Of a stretch of DNA of 64,000 nucleotides, positions 1 through 9,850 are shown one piece after another; position 1 is the stretch's first letter; each line of letters starts with the position of its first letter. This DNA comes from Topomyia yanbarensis. Taxonomy: Eukaryota > Arthropoda > Insecta > Diptera > Culicidae. The position numbers and the translations under genes are program-made. The notes under the pieces were generated by a model, which worked only from the letters and a program-made list of their open reading frames with translations, did no database searches and was not told the origin of the DNA. The stretch lies in the NCBI RefSeq assembly GCF_030247195.1, contig NC_080672.1, positions 305,133,115 to 305,197,114 on the forward strand, read 5' to 3'.

Positions 1-69
1 ACGCAAACCATGCTCGCAGCAACAACGTGCCTTTTTCCTTTGTGGCTAAAATCGTTTTCATATGTAACT
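1..69 (-). mobile_element. RTE-like retrotransposon fragment, distal part of a split copy
   Basis: Read on the minus strand, this stretch continues the reverse transcriptase of the element at 1549-2360. If 82-1536 and one copy of the 12-bp repeat are removed, the minus frame across the junction gives the pieces LVTYENDFS and KRHVVAASM. These correspond to the thumb segment (LVT.DND.S..-KRR..AAN) seen in mosquito non-LTR elements. There is one frameshift near the junction, so the copy is dead. It runs off the left edge of the window. Confidence 0.75.
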
Positions 70-81
70 AGTATTTGAAGA
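70..81. repeat. Target-site duplication, left copy
   Basis: The 12-mer agtatttgaaga here is repeated exactly at 1537-1548. The two copies bracket the plus-strand retrotransposon fragment, and flanking bases differ outside the 12-mer. Confidence 0.85.
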
Positions 82-1536
82 AGCAGCAGAGGACGAAGGC
101 GGTATGGCAACGGATCCTGGAGAATGCGCAGAAGACCGGATGCCGGCCCCTGATCTCCAAGAAGTCAAAGAGGAGATCGGTCGGCTGAAAAACAACAATC
201 CTGCCGGTATAGATCAACTACCCAGCGAGCGGTGGTGAAACACTGGCTAGAGCGCTGCACTGGGTAATCGCCAATATTTGGGAGGAGGAGATTCTTCCGG
301 AGGAGTGGATGCAGGGTGTTGCTTGCCCAATCTGCAAAAAGGGTGACAAGTTGGATTGCTGCAACTGCCGCGCGATCACACTACTTAGCGTTCGTGGTGC
401 ACTCCCAAGCGGGATTCATGGGTGCGTGCCACCACGGACCAAATATTCGCAATTTGGCAGGTTCTGCAGAAGTGCCGCGAATACAACGTGCCCACACATC
501 ATTTGTTCATTGATTTCAAATCGGCGTATGACACCATCGATCGATTACGGTTTTCCGGATAAGCGACGATGGATTGGGTGATGTGCGTTGTTCGAGTATC
601 AGGGACACTCTCGAGTCACTTTGAATCTCGAAGAGGGTTAAGGCAAGGTGATGGTCTATCGTGTCTGCTGTTCAACGTTGTGTTAGAAGGTGTAATAAGG
701 AGAGCGGGGATAGACACGAGTGGTACGATATTCAGGAAGTCCGTCCAGCTTCTTGGCTTCGCCAACGACATTGACATAATGGCACGGAAATTTGAGGCGA
801 TGTCGGAAACGTACATCAGACTGAAAGCTGAAACCAGCAGGATTGGACTTGCCATCAACGTTTCGAAGACAAAATACATGAGAGGAAGAGGTTCTAGAGA
901 CGACACTGTGAACCTCCCATCCCGAGTTCGGTTGACGGTGACGGATTCGAGATGGTCGACGAATTGTATTTGGGCTAACTGGTAACCACCGACAATGATA
1001 CCAGCAGAGAAATTCAGAGATAGATATTGGCGGGAAATCGTTCCTACTTTGGACTCCGGAGGACACTCCGGTCGAACAAAATCTACAAGACGCTGATTAG
1101 ACCGGTGGTCCTCTACGGCCACGAGATCTGGACTATGCTCGTGGAGGACCCTTGTAGTTTTCGAACGAAAGGTGTTTCGTACCATCTATGGTGACGTGCA
1201 GATGGAATCCGGAACGTAACGCAGGCGAATGAACCATGAGTTGCATCAGCTGCTGGAAGAACCATCCATCGCGCATACCGCAAAAATAGGACGTTTGCGG
1301 TGGGCTGAATACATCGTAAGAATGTCGAACGACGATCCGGTGAAGATAGTTCTTGAAGGCGACGCTACAAGAACAAGAAGACGGGGCGCACAGCGAGCAT
1401 GGTGGATCGACCAGATAGAGGACGACCTGCGGACCCTTCGAAGACTGTGAGGCTGGCGACAAGCAGCAATGGACCGAGTGAAGTGGAGACGGCTTGTGCA
1501 TACAGCAAGAGACAACAAGGCCTGAACGGTAAGGTA
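82..1536 (+). mobile_element. 5'-truncated RTE-like non-LTR retrotransposon (dead)
   Basis: This fragment encodes a decayed non-LTR reverse transcriptase in several plus frames. In order one can read EVKEEIGRLKNNNPAGIDQLP-like N-terminal sequence (about 160-225), VACPICKKGDKLDCCNC..ITLLS (315-385), FIDFKSAYDTIDR (about 510-545), RRGLRQGDGLSCLLFN (630-675), LLGFANDIDI (750-780), INVSKTKYM (855-880) and the C-terminal NHELHQL..EPSI and RRRGAQRAWW blocks, ending at a stop at 1523-1525. The catalytic FADD motif has become FAND. Frames shift several times, so no functional protein is possible. The copy is 5'-truncated, has only about 11 nt after the stop with a ggtaaggta tail as in RTE elements, and is flanked by an exact 12-bp duplication. 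RTE clade is inferred from motif style only. Confidence 0.85.
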
Positions 1537-1548
1537 AGTATTTGAAGA
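1537..1548. repeat. Target-site duplication, right copy
   Basis: Exact repeat of 70-81 (agtatttgaaga), immediately after the 3' tail of the retrotransposon fragment. Confidence 0.85.
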
Positions 1549-2360
1549 TATGTATATGAATTCGTTGTACCATACCCCACCGATTTCCACATCGAAACCA
1601 AAACGACTAATACGTTCTCTACCAGCTACCATGTACCTTGTCTTGTCAGAGTTTATCGTCAGTCCGATTCTTGCAGCTGCCCTTTTAAAAGGTAACAATG
1701 TTTCTTGCAATGCTCTGCGATCAATACCAATGATGTCGAAATCGTTCGCGAAGTCAAGAAGCACGTGAGATCTCGTGATGACGGTTCCGTTCTATGCACA
1801 TCAGATCTTCGTAACGCTTGATTTTATCCTATCCAGCATCATACGAATCAGCTTAATCAGTTTAGTCGGGATACCACGCTCAAGCATTATCTGACACAGT
1901 TCGTTTTGTTTTACTGTGTCGTATGCCGCCTTGAATACACAGATGGTGAGTCCGCAAACTGTTTTCCTGGAATATATCCAGAATTTGTCGCTGGGTAAAC
2001 ATTTGGACCGTCGTTAACTGTCCTTCTCGAAACCCGCTTTGATATTCGTCGACAAAGCATTCAGCCAACGGGCGCAGTCTACCCAACAGAACACGAGAAA
2101 CTACCTTGTAGGCAGCATTGAGGATCATTATGCCTCGGAAGTTTACAGCCCTTCTCCAAGATTGAGTATATGAAGCCATTCAACCAATCCGAAGGCATTT
2201 TTTCTTCCACGCATATCATCCCAATCACGCAGTGGATTGCTTCGCACAGCCAGTCACTCCTAATTTTTAGAAGTTCAGCCGGGATTCTGCCCTTCCCAAC
2301 GACCTTATCGTTGTTAAGCTTTCGCATAACCTCCCGTATAGAAATCACTGAACAAAAATA
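1549..2360 (-). mobile_element. RTE-like retrotransposon fragment, proximal part of the split copy
   Basis: On the minus strand this encodes the reverse transcriptase core of an element related to the one at 82-1536. Visible blocks are REVMRKLNNDKVVGKGRIPAE (about 2330-2270), WLNGFIYSILEKGCKLP (2200-2150), ILNAAYKVVSRVLLGRLRPLA (2125-2060), DEYQSGFREGQLTTVQMFT (2055-2000) and FANDFDIIG..IGLTINSDKTRYM (1755-1620). The active site again reads FAND. The frame is broken in at least three places. The + oriented copy inserted into this one, and the remainder resumes at 1-69. Confidence 0.85.
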
Positions 2361-2439
2361 AATTGCAGGTTTGTTTACCCCTTGCTAATCGCCGGGTCTA
2401 CTTACTCAAAAAAAAAATCTTCGGTCGAACAACGTTGGC

Positions 2440-2500
2440 TACCGCATGAAGCTAAACTTCTATAGAACACTTATTAGACCGTTTGTCTTATCTACTATGC
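2440..2500 (+). mobile_element. Short RT C-terminal fragment
   Basis: One frame reads YRMKLNFYRTLIRPFVL. This matches the LYKTLIRPVVLYG block that follows the thumb in RTE-like elements. It is the third fragment of this class in the first 2.5 kb. Nothing recognisable continues beyond about 2500. Confidence 0.5.
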
Positions 2501-2506
2501 TGGTAC

Positions 2507-3786
2507 CGTACCCGCAATTTAATAGGAAAGAAAACACCTCTCCAATGGAATTAAAAGATTGAAAATACAATGTATTCTTTATGAGTTAGAGGCATTAAAA
2601 GAAAAACAAATAGTTCACAGAAAAGTTCAATAATTCCGTAAAAATTTAAATTTGATTATTCGTGTAGAATGAGAGATTCTTAACCATGGACCAAGCCACC
2701 TGTATATGATAATGCTCCCTGGTTTAATCCCAACAAATTAGTCTGCATACTCCCACTACTACCTTGCAATATGTATATAGTTTTGTTCTATCGCATCCAT
2801 CATCCCGATCCCCAACCTTTTTAATCGTCAATAGTTGCCAACATGAAATAAATTGATTTTTATCGTGATTAATGAAACTTGAACAATTACTAAAACACTA
2901 TAGAAATTTATTGAGTAGGAAATGTCGCCCCCTGATTTTGCCGCTCGGGGCGGTTGCCCCCTTCGCCCCCCCTTAGCGCCGCCACTGATGTTCAAGCAAA
3001 TTTCGCTAGCCTAAAATTTTTTTCAGAGTGGGTAAAATAAGCGCCAAATATTTCTTAACCGAAAAAATGAAAACACCTGTTTTGTCATTTTCTTGGAGTA
3101 TGTTGACTGTTTCACTAGCGGGATTCAATAAATTAGAATACGGATAGTGTTGCGACCGCAAGAACGCCGTCTTGCCATGTGAACAACTCGTTACAGATCA
3201 GTCTGGAGATACACACTATTTATTTAACAGAATAACATAAAAACGTAGGATCACTGGATAATGACTCGACATCTCTATATTTAGTTTTTTTATACCTACA
3301 TAATTCAGTGACATTCCAACTATACACGAGAATAGTCAATGTTCTCCTACAAATAGAATTCGAAGAGATTTTGCTTGCTATTAATACTATTGACAGGCCG
3401 GAAGCAAACTAATATATAAACGGTAAAGAAATTATTGATATGTCGAGTCTTTATTCAAATATTCAACGTTATTTTAATGAATTGAATTTCCACGATACAT
3501 AATTGACGAATTCAAATTATTTTATTAGGCAACTTGCACTAATCATGATGCCAACACTGCGAAATGAGCCCTGTGGTAACGAAAACAGCCATTAGTCAAA
3601 TTCGAACACGTCAAATTGGCTCCACGATGGTTCCAGAAATCGCTTACTAGCTGTCTTGTCTTGTCTTAGATTAATACCGATAAAGTACCCTTAATACAAT
3701 CTGTCAGAAGCACGTAAAATTCTGAATTTGAATCAACCGTCTAAGATATTTTCTACTTGACACTGAATGTTTATCCGATATTATAA
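2507..3786. other. Intergenic, no gene seen
   Basis: AT-rich sequence with no convincing reading frame on either strand. It holds one short GC-rich repeat end at 2925-2990 (listed separately). Nothing else was recognised. Confidence 0.5.
2925..2990. repeat. GC-rich transposon-end-like segment
   Basis: A sharply GC-rich block (gccgctcggggcggttgccc and similar) ends in gccgccactg. Ends reading CAGTGGCGG on the other strand are common at insect DNA-transposon termini. The matching second end was not found, so this is probably a truncated element. Confidence 0.4.
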
Positions 3787-3990
3787 AATCCTAGAAAAAC
3801 TCTAGAAGAAAACTGCGGATACTCCATTTTGGATCGACTGGATTCGCGTTTAGCTGTCAAAAAACGAATCCAATCGAACATTCCCTATCCTTATAACATT
3901 GGACGTGTTGCCATACAATGCCGGGGCATACGTTGCCAAAAATCCTGTTTTTCTCTCCGTAGTTCTCTTTCTAGAGTTTTTCTACAAAAT
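3787..3990. mobile_element. Palindromic MITE, about 205 bp
   Basis: Terminal inverted repeats are visible. The left arm from about 3787 and the right arm near 3965-3990 share an exact 16-nt core, tagaaaaactctagaa, plus a diverged extension to gcgga/acgga. The centre is a second inverted repeat (tggattcg at about 3838 against cgaatcca at about 3865), so the single strand would fold into a hairpin. No coding capacity. The family is not identified. Confidence 0.6.
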
Positions 3991-4385
3991 CCGCCTTTTC
4001 ATTCGTGACAAAATGAAAATGAGCACACCATTTTTGTAGTTTTGTTAGGGAGACTCAGTGCAGCATGTATTTCGTTACCAAGAACCCGATAGTAACGGCA
4101 GAACAGCAATAAAAAAATTTATCAATGGAAAGGTATAGTATTTGCTCTGGAAATCGACGTTTTACCTGACGCTCAGAGGACGAAGTGTCATATACCATTA
4201 GATACAGTTAATTGAGGACGGCAAATGTCTGTATGGAAATCTCTAAAACAGACAATACAGGAGCATAAAGGGCTCGACTTGTATAAAGATGGCACAGAAA
4301 TTATCACAGTACGCACAAAACAATATTTTAATCAATCAATATCTTCATTCAACGATGAAGGTTGAGTAGAATAGAAATTGATGAG
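3991..4385. other. Upstream region of the first TIL gene
   Basis: No gene or repeat was recognised. It presumably contains distal regulatory sequence for the gene at 4446. Confidence 0.4.
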
Positions 4386-4420
4386 TATATAAGCGTTGAA
4401 CCTGTTGGAGATCATACAGT
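4386..4420 (+). promoter_or_regulatory. TATA box and initiator of the first TIL gene
   Basis: TATATAA at 4386-4392 lies 32 nt before the A of an ACAGT initiator at 4416-4420, the usual insect spacing. The implied 5' UTR is about 28 nt before the ATG at 4446. Confidence 0.6.
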
Positions 4421-4445
4421 TTAGAACGCTGCGCAACACAGAACA

Positions 4446-4767
4446 ATGCGTGTTTTGACAGCTGCAGTTTTGTTATCGGTGCTTTTTGTGGTATGTTTGG
4501 CATTGTCACCAAATCTAGGTAATTATTGAATTTTGGATCAAATCCATCAACGCAATTGTAACAATTTATAATTTTTTGGCAGAATTGTGTGGCATTAATG
4601 AAGAATTCACGGACTGTGGAACAGCCTGTCCCGATAACTGTGAAACGATTAAGTCAGAAGAAAACATAGAATGTATCGAAATTTGTCTGAGAGGATGCTT
4701 TTGACTAAACGGTTATGTACGAAACAATGAGGGTGAGTGTATTTTGCCATCGGAATGCCCTCACTAA
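4446..4767 (+). pseudogene. TIL-domain secreted peptide gene with in-frame UGA at cysteine 8 (pseudogene or read-through gene)
   Basis: Exon 1 is 4446-4518 (24 codons plus one base) and encodes a signal peptide beginning MRVLTAAVLLSVLFVVCLA. A 64-nt GT-AG intron (4519-4582) in phase 1 leads to exon 2, 4583-4767. Exon 2 encodes one trypsin-inhibitor-like domain with cysteines in the order LC, DC, AC, NC, EC, IC, GC, [stop], EC, EC. The eighth cysteine, expected in GCFC, is a TGA at 4702-4704. The following 20 codons stay in frame to the natural TAA and keep cysteines 9 and 10. TATA box, initiator, splice sites and signal peptide all look intact. TIL proteins usually inhibit serine proteases; without cysteines 8-10 the domain could not fold normally. 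The TGA is followed by CTA, the leaky UGACUA context, so read-through is possible. The convergent paralogue at 5560-5860 shares the EF.DCG..CP..CET pattern. Otherwise this is a recently inactivated pseudogene. Confidence 0.8.
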
Positions 4768-4847
4768 ATTGTGAACCAATAGAAATGTCACCAAACAACG
4801 CGCAAAAGAAAAAAATGAGAAAGTTTACCAAATTGTCAATTCCATAC

Positions 4848-5022
4848 CAAACTGAACTATCACATTCTTTAAAAGTTTGATAAAAGGGCTCATTACGCTC
4901 CATTGTATGAGTGCATTCAGCGCACTTTGTTCCTTTGGATAAGTTCACCAAACACTTTCAGGCGATTAGACGTAAACGAGCACTTCTATCACACTTTTAA
5001 GAAGTGTGTTCAGCTCTACCCT
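4848..5022. repeat. Imperfect inverted repeat
   Basis: The minus strand around 4900-4860 and the plus strand around 4965-5010 are similar over about 50 nt; translations show the shared pattern FYQTFKEC versus FYHTFKKC. This is an imperfect hairpin downstream of the interrupted TIL gene. Its nature is unknown; it may be a small decayed MITE. Confidence 0.4.
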
Positions 5023-5559
5023 CGTCCAATTTGTCCGAAACGCGCAATATTTATGATACAAGTGATTTTTTTTAAAAAAGAAGCGCTTGTTAGAGAGCAT
5101 ATTGTAGCTTTGGGTTAATAAAATGTAACACTTGTGAGCTATATTTAATAAAAACTTGTCACATTTTGTTTATTCCAATGTAGTTAGTTATCTTTTTATA
5201 AATAAAACCATAAGCTAAGAATCTAAACCTGGAGTTCGCGGTGCCCGAAGGGTGGGGAGTAGATCCCGGGGATCATATCATGTCATGTCGTAACAACCTA
5301 AAAACTCATAACCATTTAATAGGGGTCCGTGGTATAAAAAAAAAATTGAGAACCGCTTATCTTGTAAATTAGAGGATCATAGAAAAAATAAAATAAAAAA
5401 TGTGATCTAATTGAAGAAATGATCGGCAATATTGGTAATAGAAAACTAGAAACATTTTGAACAGAGAATATAATATTTTTGTCCAAGAAGATAAAATAAG
5501 AGCGATTGAAGGGAATTATATTTTCAAATTCATTTCTGATTTCATCAAATAAACATTCC
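5023..5559. other. Intergenic between two convergent TIL genes
   Basis: AT-rich, with candidate AATAAA signals for the plus-strand gene near 5116 and 5148. A short GC-richer stretch at 5230-5275 interrupts it. No reading frame is convincing. Confidence 0.4.
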
Positions 5560-5860
5560 TCAACATTCCTCTACCCTGATGCACTCGCCACCATCTCTGT
5601 TCAGTACATATCCTCTGGAACAGAAGCATCCTTCTACGCACACAGGTGGACAGTAGATGATTTCTTCCAGAGTTTCACAAGTCACTGGACAATCACTTCC
5701 ACAGTCATTAAACTCTTGATTGGAACCGCACTCTGCTGCCGGGAGAATAAATTGTAATCCAGTTAACACAGTCGAAATCACGGTAATATATATTACCTGG
5801 ATCCGCCAGAACATGACCGATCAGAACCATCGAAAAAAGTGCAGCTCCCAAGATTTTCAT
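5560..5860 (-). CDS. TIL-domain secreted protease-inhibitor-like peptide, 79 aa
   Basis: Exon 1 (5860-5797) encodes MKILGAALFSMVLIGHVLADP, a clear signal peptide. A 61-nt GT-AG intron (5796-5736) in phase 1 leads to exon 2 (5735-5560), which ends at TGA. The mature part has exactly ten cysteines in the TIL pattern: EC, DC, DC, TC, YC, VC, GC, FC, EC, EC, including the GCFC-x3-GY block. A 79-residue product is normal for a single-domain family member. TIL proteins are secreted inhibitors of trypsin-like or other serine proteases; target specificity cannot be read from the sequence. The ATG is supported by the splice structure and by the promoter 46 nt upstream. A longer unspliced frame starting at 5814 reads through the intron and is not the real product. 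The gene is a paralogue of the convergent gene at 4446. Confidence 0.88.
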
Positions 5861-5903
5861 TGTGTCGTTCTGCTTTGGTTTGCCGTTTGTCTAAGCCGAG
5901 CCT

Positions 5904-5938
5904 ACTGAATCGTGCCAAAATAATTGAATGTTTAAATA
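5904..5938 (-). promoter_or_regulatory. TATA box and TCAGT initiator of the minus-strand TIL gene
   Basis: On the minus strand TATTTAAA (5938-5931) lies 32 nt before the A of a perfect arthropod initiator TCAGT (5908-5904). Transcription would start at about 5906. Confidence 0.7.
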
Positions 5939-6461
5939 GGGTACTGATATAACTGATAACATTATGGATGCGCGAATGTTTCAAAAGTGTGCGAATGTCA
6001 GATAAATGATGCGAATATCGAATTGAGAGGCCGGTTTGATACGGGTGTTTAGGTATTGTTTTGTTTAACATAACCGTTCTTAATCACAATTCTTAATTTT
6101 CAATTAAAAATCCAACATTGATATAGGGGAAACCGAGGAGAGACGGAACGAGAAAGACATTCTTCGCTATTTGGACAGAAATTGGTCTATGAATACCAAC
6201 CAGCGGCAGAGCCCCTTTGAAATTTTTTTGCTTGTTGAGAAATTTTAAATTAATTTTTATTTTATATTAGTTTCAAACTCAAAATCATTCCAAACCAAAT
6301 TTGACCAACAAAACTGATATTCATTGAACAAGCTTATTACGTATTACAAATTGTACAATGAATATTTCGAAATCGAAATTTCAGACTCCCTTCGAAAATG
6401 TTTCTGGATCCGCCCCTGATACCAACAATTGCGTGATGGAAAGTTTATAATTTTGTTTCAG
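5939..6461. other. Intergenic with a transposon end
   Basis: AT-rich, no gene. On the minus strand the stretch near 6418-6385 begins caggggcggatccag, a sequence typical of DNA-transposon termini; no partner end was found. Confidence 0.35.
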
Positions 6462-6644
6462 GTGCACGGTTTTTGCGAAATACTTTGCGCTATTTCACCC
6501 TACATAAAGTACCAATTGCACAACAAAGAGCTCGTAAATCATAGTTTGGACACGCGGTTTCCGATTGGCCTGGTAGCGTTTTTAAAATTTATGGATGAAA
6601 AGATAACTGATTTTTATTTACTCCCCACCGGAGATCCGAGAAAG
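6462..6644 (+). CDS. Possible orphan coding exon, 61 codons
   Basis: The segment is open in one frame, preceded by tttgtttcag (acceptor) and followed by AAG|gtaatc (donor). Its length of 183 nt makes it a phase 0-0 exon. The translation begins VHGFCEILCAISPYIK and includes FPIGLVAFLKFMDEK. I do not recognise the protein. The frame extends a little beyond both splice sites (6429-6716), so it could also be a random frame or a relic of a mobile element. No partner exon was found nearby. Confidence 0.3.
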
Positions 6645-6967
6645 GTAATCACTCGACGTTTCAATGATAACATTGTGATGGGCACGTACATGCATTATTT
6701 AATATTTCTGTATTGATTTTTTGCTTCTTATTACTAAACAATATATTTCGTGCGATTTTATATAAAAACGTAACAGGAAATGCCTGTCTTTAATTCCTAG
6801 TTCGTTAATTACTCGGTCGCTTTTACGCCGCTTCTTGATCTCATTACAGAATTTGCTGGCCAAAAACGTTATCTTTCGATATGTATTGCAAAATAATTGA
6901 TATGTTTAGTAGTAACGGCATAGTAATTGAAAGAGAATCTAAACAAAGAGAGGACCTCATTTGTAAT

Positions 6968-7895
6968 TACCGTAAACCGGGGTGACATTGATCACTTTTC
7001 GAAGTAATTATATATTTTTAAACGCAACACATTTTTTCCAAGCTTAGTATTTTTAAACCATATACTGATGTATGGAGAACAAGATTGGATGGTTTTACCT
7101 GAAATTGTCCGCTTACAGCTATTTTTCCAAAAATGATTTCAAGTTGAAGTCCGTTTTCGTATTCCGGGGTGACTTTGATAACCTGCATGTTCACCCACAT
7201 TAAGTTATTGATGTCAATGTTTTTGAATCAAATGTTTGTTTAAACTAATTCTGGAAAGATACTCATTGTAAAATAGATGTTAATTGGTATTATACAAACT
7301 ATTTCAATGTACTGCAAAATTCGAGTAACCAAAATCCGTAGAATTTGTGTCCAACTAGAATAAAAGATTCTGAAAACCTTTAAAACTGCTAAAGTTGTTT
7401 TATTTCAGTGCTTATCAATGTACAACAAGTTTCATCCATTTTAGCACGTTGGAATATTGAACAATAAAAAATATTAGCTTAACATAATTTGAAATAATTG
7501 CCAACTAGTTTCACAAAAAATAGATTCAAAATAAACAAACTCTTAAAACTAAATTCAGCACATCCCAATCTAAGGGAAAATAAAAACTCGCTTGCAATTT
7601 ATTACTCTTGCTCAAATCTGAAATTTATTTATTTTATAAAAAATAGACACTATACGAAGCTTTGTAAAAATAAGGTAAAGTCAAATTTTTCGTTTTTTGT
7701 AGTTTTTGTACCCAAAAACCGAACAATATACTCAAAAAGTATAACAATTCAGTATTTTATAAGTTTAGAGTAAAAATCATTTCAAATTAAAATGATTCGG
7801 TAGACTATTCTGGTTTAATAAGCGATCTACGGAAAAAGTTTCGAGTGTTGAGTGTTGAGTCACCCCGATGATAAAAGTCACCCCGGTTTACGGTA
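6968..7895. mobile_element. TA-type MITE, 928 bp
   Basis: Terminal inverted repeats are taccgtaaaccggggtgac at 6968-6986 and its exact complement at 7877-7895. The ends start and finish with TA, consistent with a TA target duplication. Internal copies of the ggggtgac motif occur near 7167 and 7860. No transposase is encoded. Confidence 0.75.
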
Positions 7896-8534
7896 CGTTG
7901 TTTTTTAAACATCACGCGAGATTTATTCAGTGTCGTAGCGCGTATCTAGCATAAAACGTTATTTGTAAATGAACCACTTATCACCGAATCAGAATGTGGT
8001 TCTCAGAAACGATGAGAAGGCCAATCGAACCCGGAATGGGTTGCATCATTTGAGCGAAATTTCCGTCTGAAGCCAGCCAAAATTCCGACTCATTTTCCGA
8101 CCGTTTTTGCTGGGAGGTGATAAATAATACTATGTGCCGTATACTATGTGTTCGTATTGTGTACCGCTAAGAGCCGTTCATAAACCACGTAGACTCACAC
8201 AAAGCAACGTCTATTTAGATAGATCGATAGTTTCTCCAGCAATACACAGGTACCAACAAAATATTTACACGAATTCTTAGTTTTCCGATTTCTTACATTT
8301 CGTGCAAGGGGTCTCTTGCATTATTTGAACATTCTTGCTTGCGATTCTTGTGTTAATGTTAGTATTTCTTACCGGATTACCTTACATTGATTTATTTGCC
8401 GATCAATCTAAGGTAAATGAATCACACTTAGGTTACTAACACTGGGAACAGATATCCAAGCAAAGTTTCCAATGTGTGTAAGAAATAAAACTGTCACTTT
8501 GAAATGCTATTGGCAAGCCGCAATATTAGACTGC
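7896..8534. other. Intergenic, nothing recognised
   Basis: No convincing gene, RNA or repeat was seen on either strand. Confidence 0.4.
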
Positions 8535-9850
8535 CCAGAAAAATAATGAATTTTTGAAAGCTCAATCGGCCCACCCGATTACTAGTGCCGTCAGGAGTAC
8601 TTGTACCAAATTTGAAGCAAATCTGACAAGTCTAGCTACCGGACCAACGCTTCTGAAGTTTGTATGGGATTTTTCGACAATTTACTTGGAGAAAACCCAC
8701 ACACTCGCATTTTTGCCGCTAGATGGCACTGTATGCATCGTATTATCACTGTAAGTAAAAATAAGAAAGATAATTTAATTAATGTTTCAAAGATTTTCTT
8801 CCATTTAATTCCACTATGTTTTTATAGTTAGATGCACTTGCACTTCACTATTTAACAGATACCGGTATTTCGATTACTACTTGTAATCTTCTTCAGTGTT
8901 TGTATCAGTCTATAGTCTAGAAGAAAATCTTTGAAACATTACGTACATTCCACTAAGACCTCCGTTCGCGTATATATTATAATTTAATTGTCTACAACTT
9001 TGTCGAAGACTACTTTGTTAAAAGAAGTTATTAAACTTTTAACGAAGTGATGTCTGAGTCAGTTTTCTATGGGACCTAGTTGTGCTTGGTTGTGTATCAG
9101 TACTCGATTCCCACGAACTATACATTTTTGTGAAATAACCGTTAGATTTAGCTCATTAGTATGTTCAGAAGAACTGTAGTAAATAATACGAGTCATATTT
9201 CGGTTCAAAAATTTTAGTTCCAACTGTGACCGCATAGAGGGCGCCAACACTAACTTTTCATAGAAGAGAGATAGAATATCGAAATGTTCGGAAGAATTAT
9301 TGAAAAATGCCTGCTCTACAACTTTGTAGAAGACACCTAATATCTATCTCTTTCCGTTGAAATGTTAGTGTTGGCGCCCTCTATGTCATGACTCGTATTA
9401 TTTACTACAACTCTTCTGAACATACTAATGAGCTAAATCTAACGGTTATTCCACAAAAATGTATAGTTCGTGCGAATCGAGTACTGATACACAACCATGC
9501 ACTGCTAGGCCTCATAGAAAACTGACTCAGACATCACTTCGTTAAAAGTTTAATAACTTCTTTTAACAAAGCCGGATTGACTAGCAGTCTTCGACAAAGT
9601 TGTAAACAATTAAATTATCGTTCCTATTTTCACTTACAGTGATAATATGATGCACACAGTGCCATCTAGCGGCAAAATGCGAGTTAGTGGGTTTTCTCTA
9701 TGTAAATTGTCGAAAAATCTCATACAAACTTCAGGCACGTTGGTCCGGTAGCTAGAGTTGTCCGATTCGCTTCAAATTTGGAACAAGTACTCCTTGTAGG
9801 ACTAGGAATCGACTCAGGGGTGGGCCGATAGGGGTCATTTTCTTCCTGTC
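8535..9850. mobile_element. Long foldback element, about 1.3 kb
   Basis: The left arm (about 8535-8780 and 8979-9265) is repeated in inverted orientation at about 9320-9850. Matching blocks include ttgccgctagatggcact (8714) with agtgccatctagcggcaa (9659), ctagctaccggaccaacg (8632) with its complement near 9750, and gaagtgatgtctgagtcagt (9044) with its complement near 9525. Arms are roughly 500 bp with scattered mismatches and a short centre near 9290. The left arm is interrupted by an insertion at 8781-8978. No protein is encoded. A transcript would form a long double-stranded hairpin. Confidence 0.8.
8781..8978. mobile_element. Small MITE nested in the foldback left arm
   Basis: The 11-mer ataatttaatt occurs at 8770-8780 and again at 8979-8989, while the opposite arm has it once, so the intervening 198 bp is an insertion. 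The insert starts with aatgtttcaaagattttctt (8781-8800), whose exact reverse complement lies at 8921-8940. The last 38 bp (8941-8978) fall outside that inverted pair, which is unusual. Confidence 0.65.

Noticed and set aside
4702..4704. The UGA in the interrupted TIL gene as a selenocysteine codon
   Set aside because: An atga...aa...tga order exists near 4818-4853, but the flanks do not pair into the stem a SECIS element needs. Read-through or pseudogenisation is simpler.
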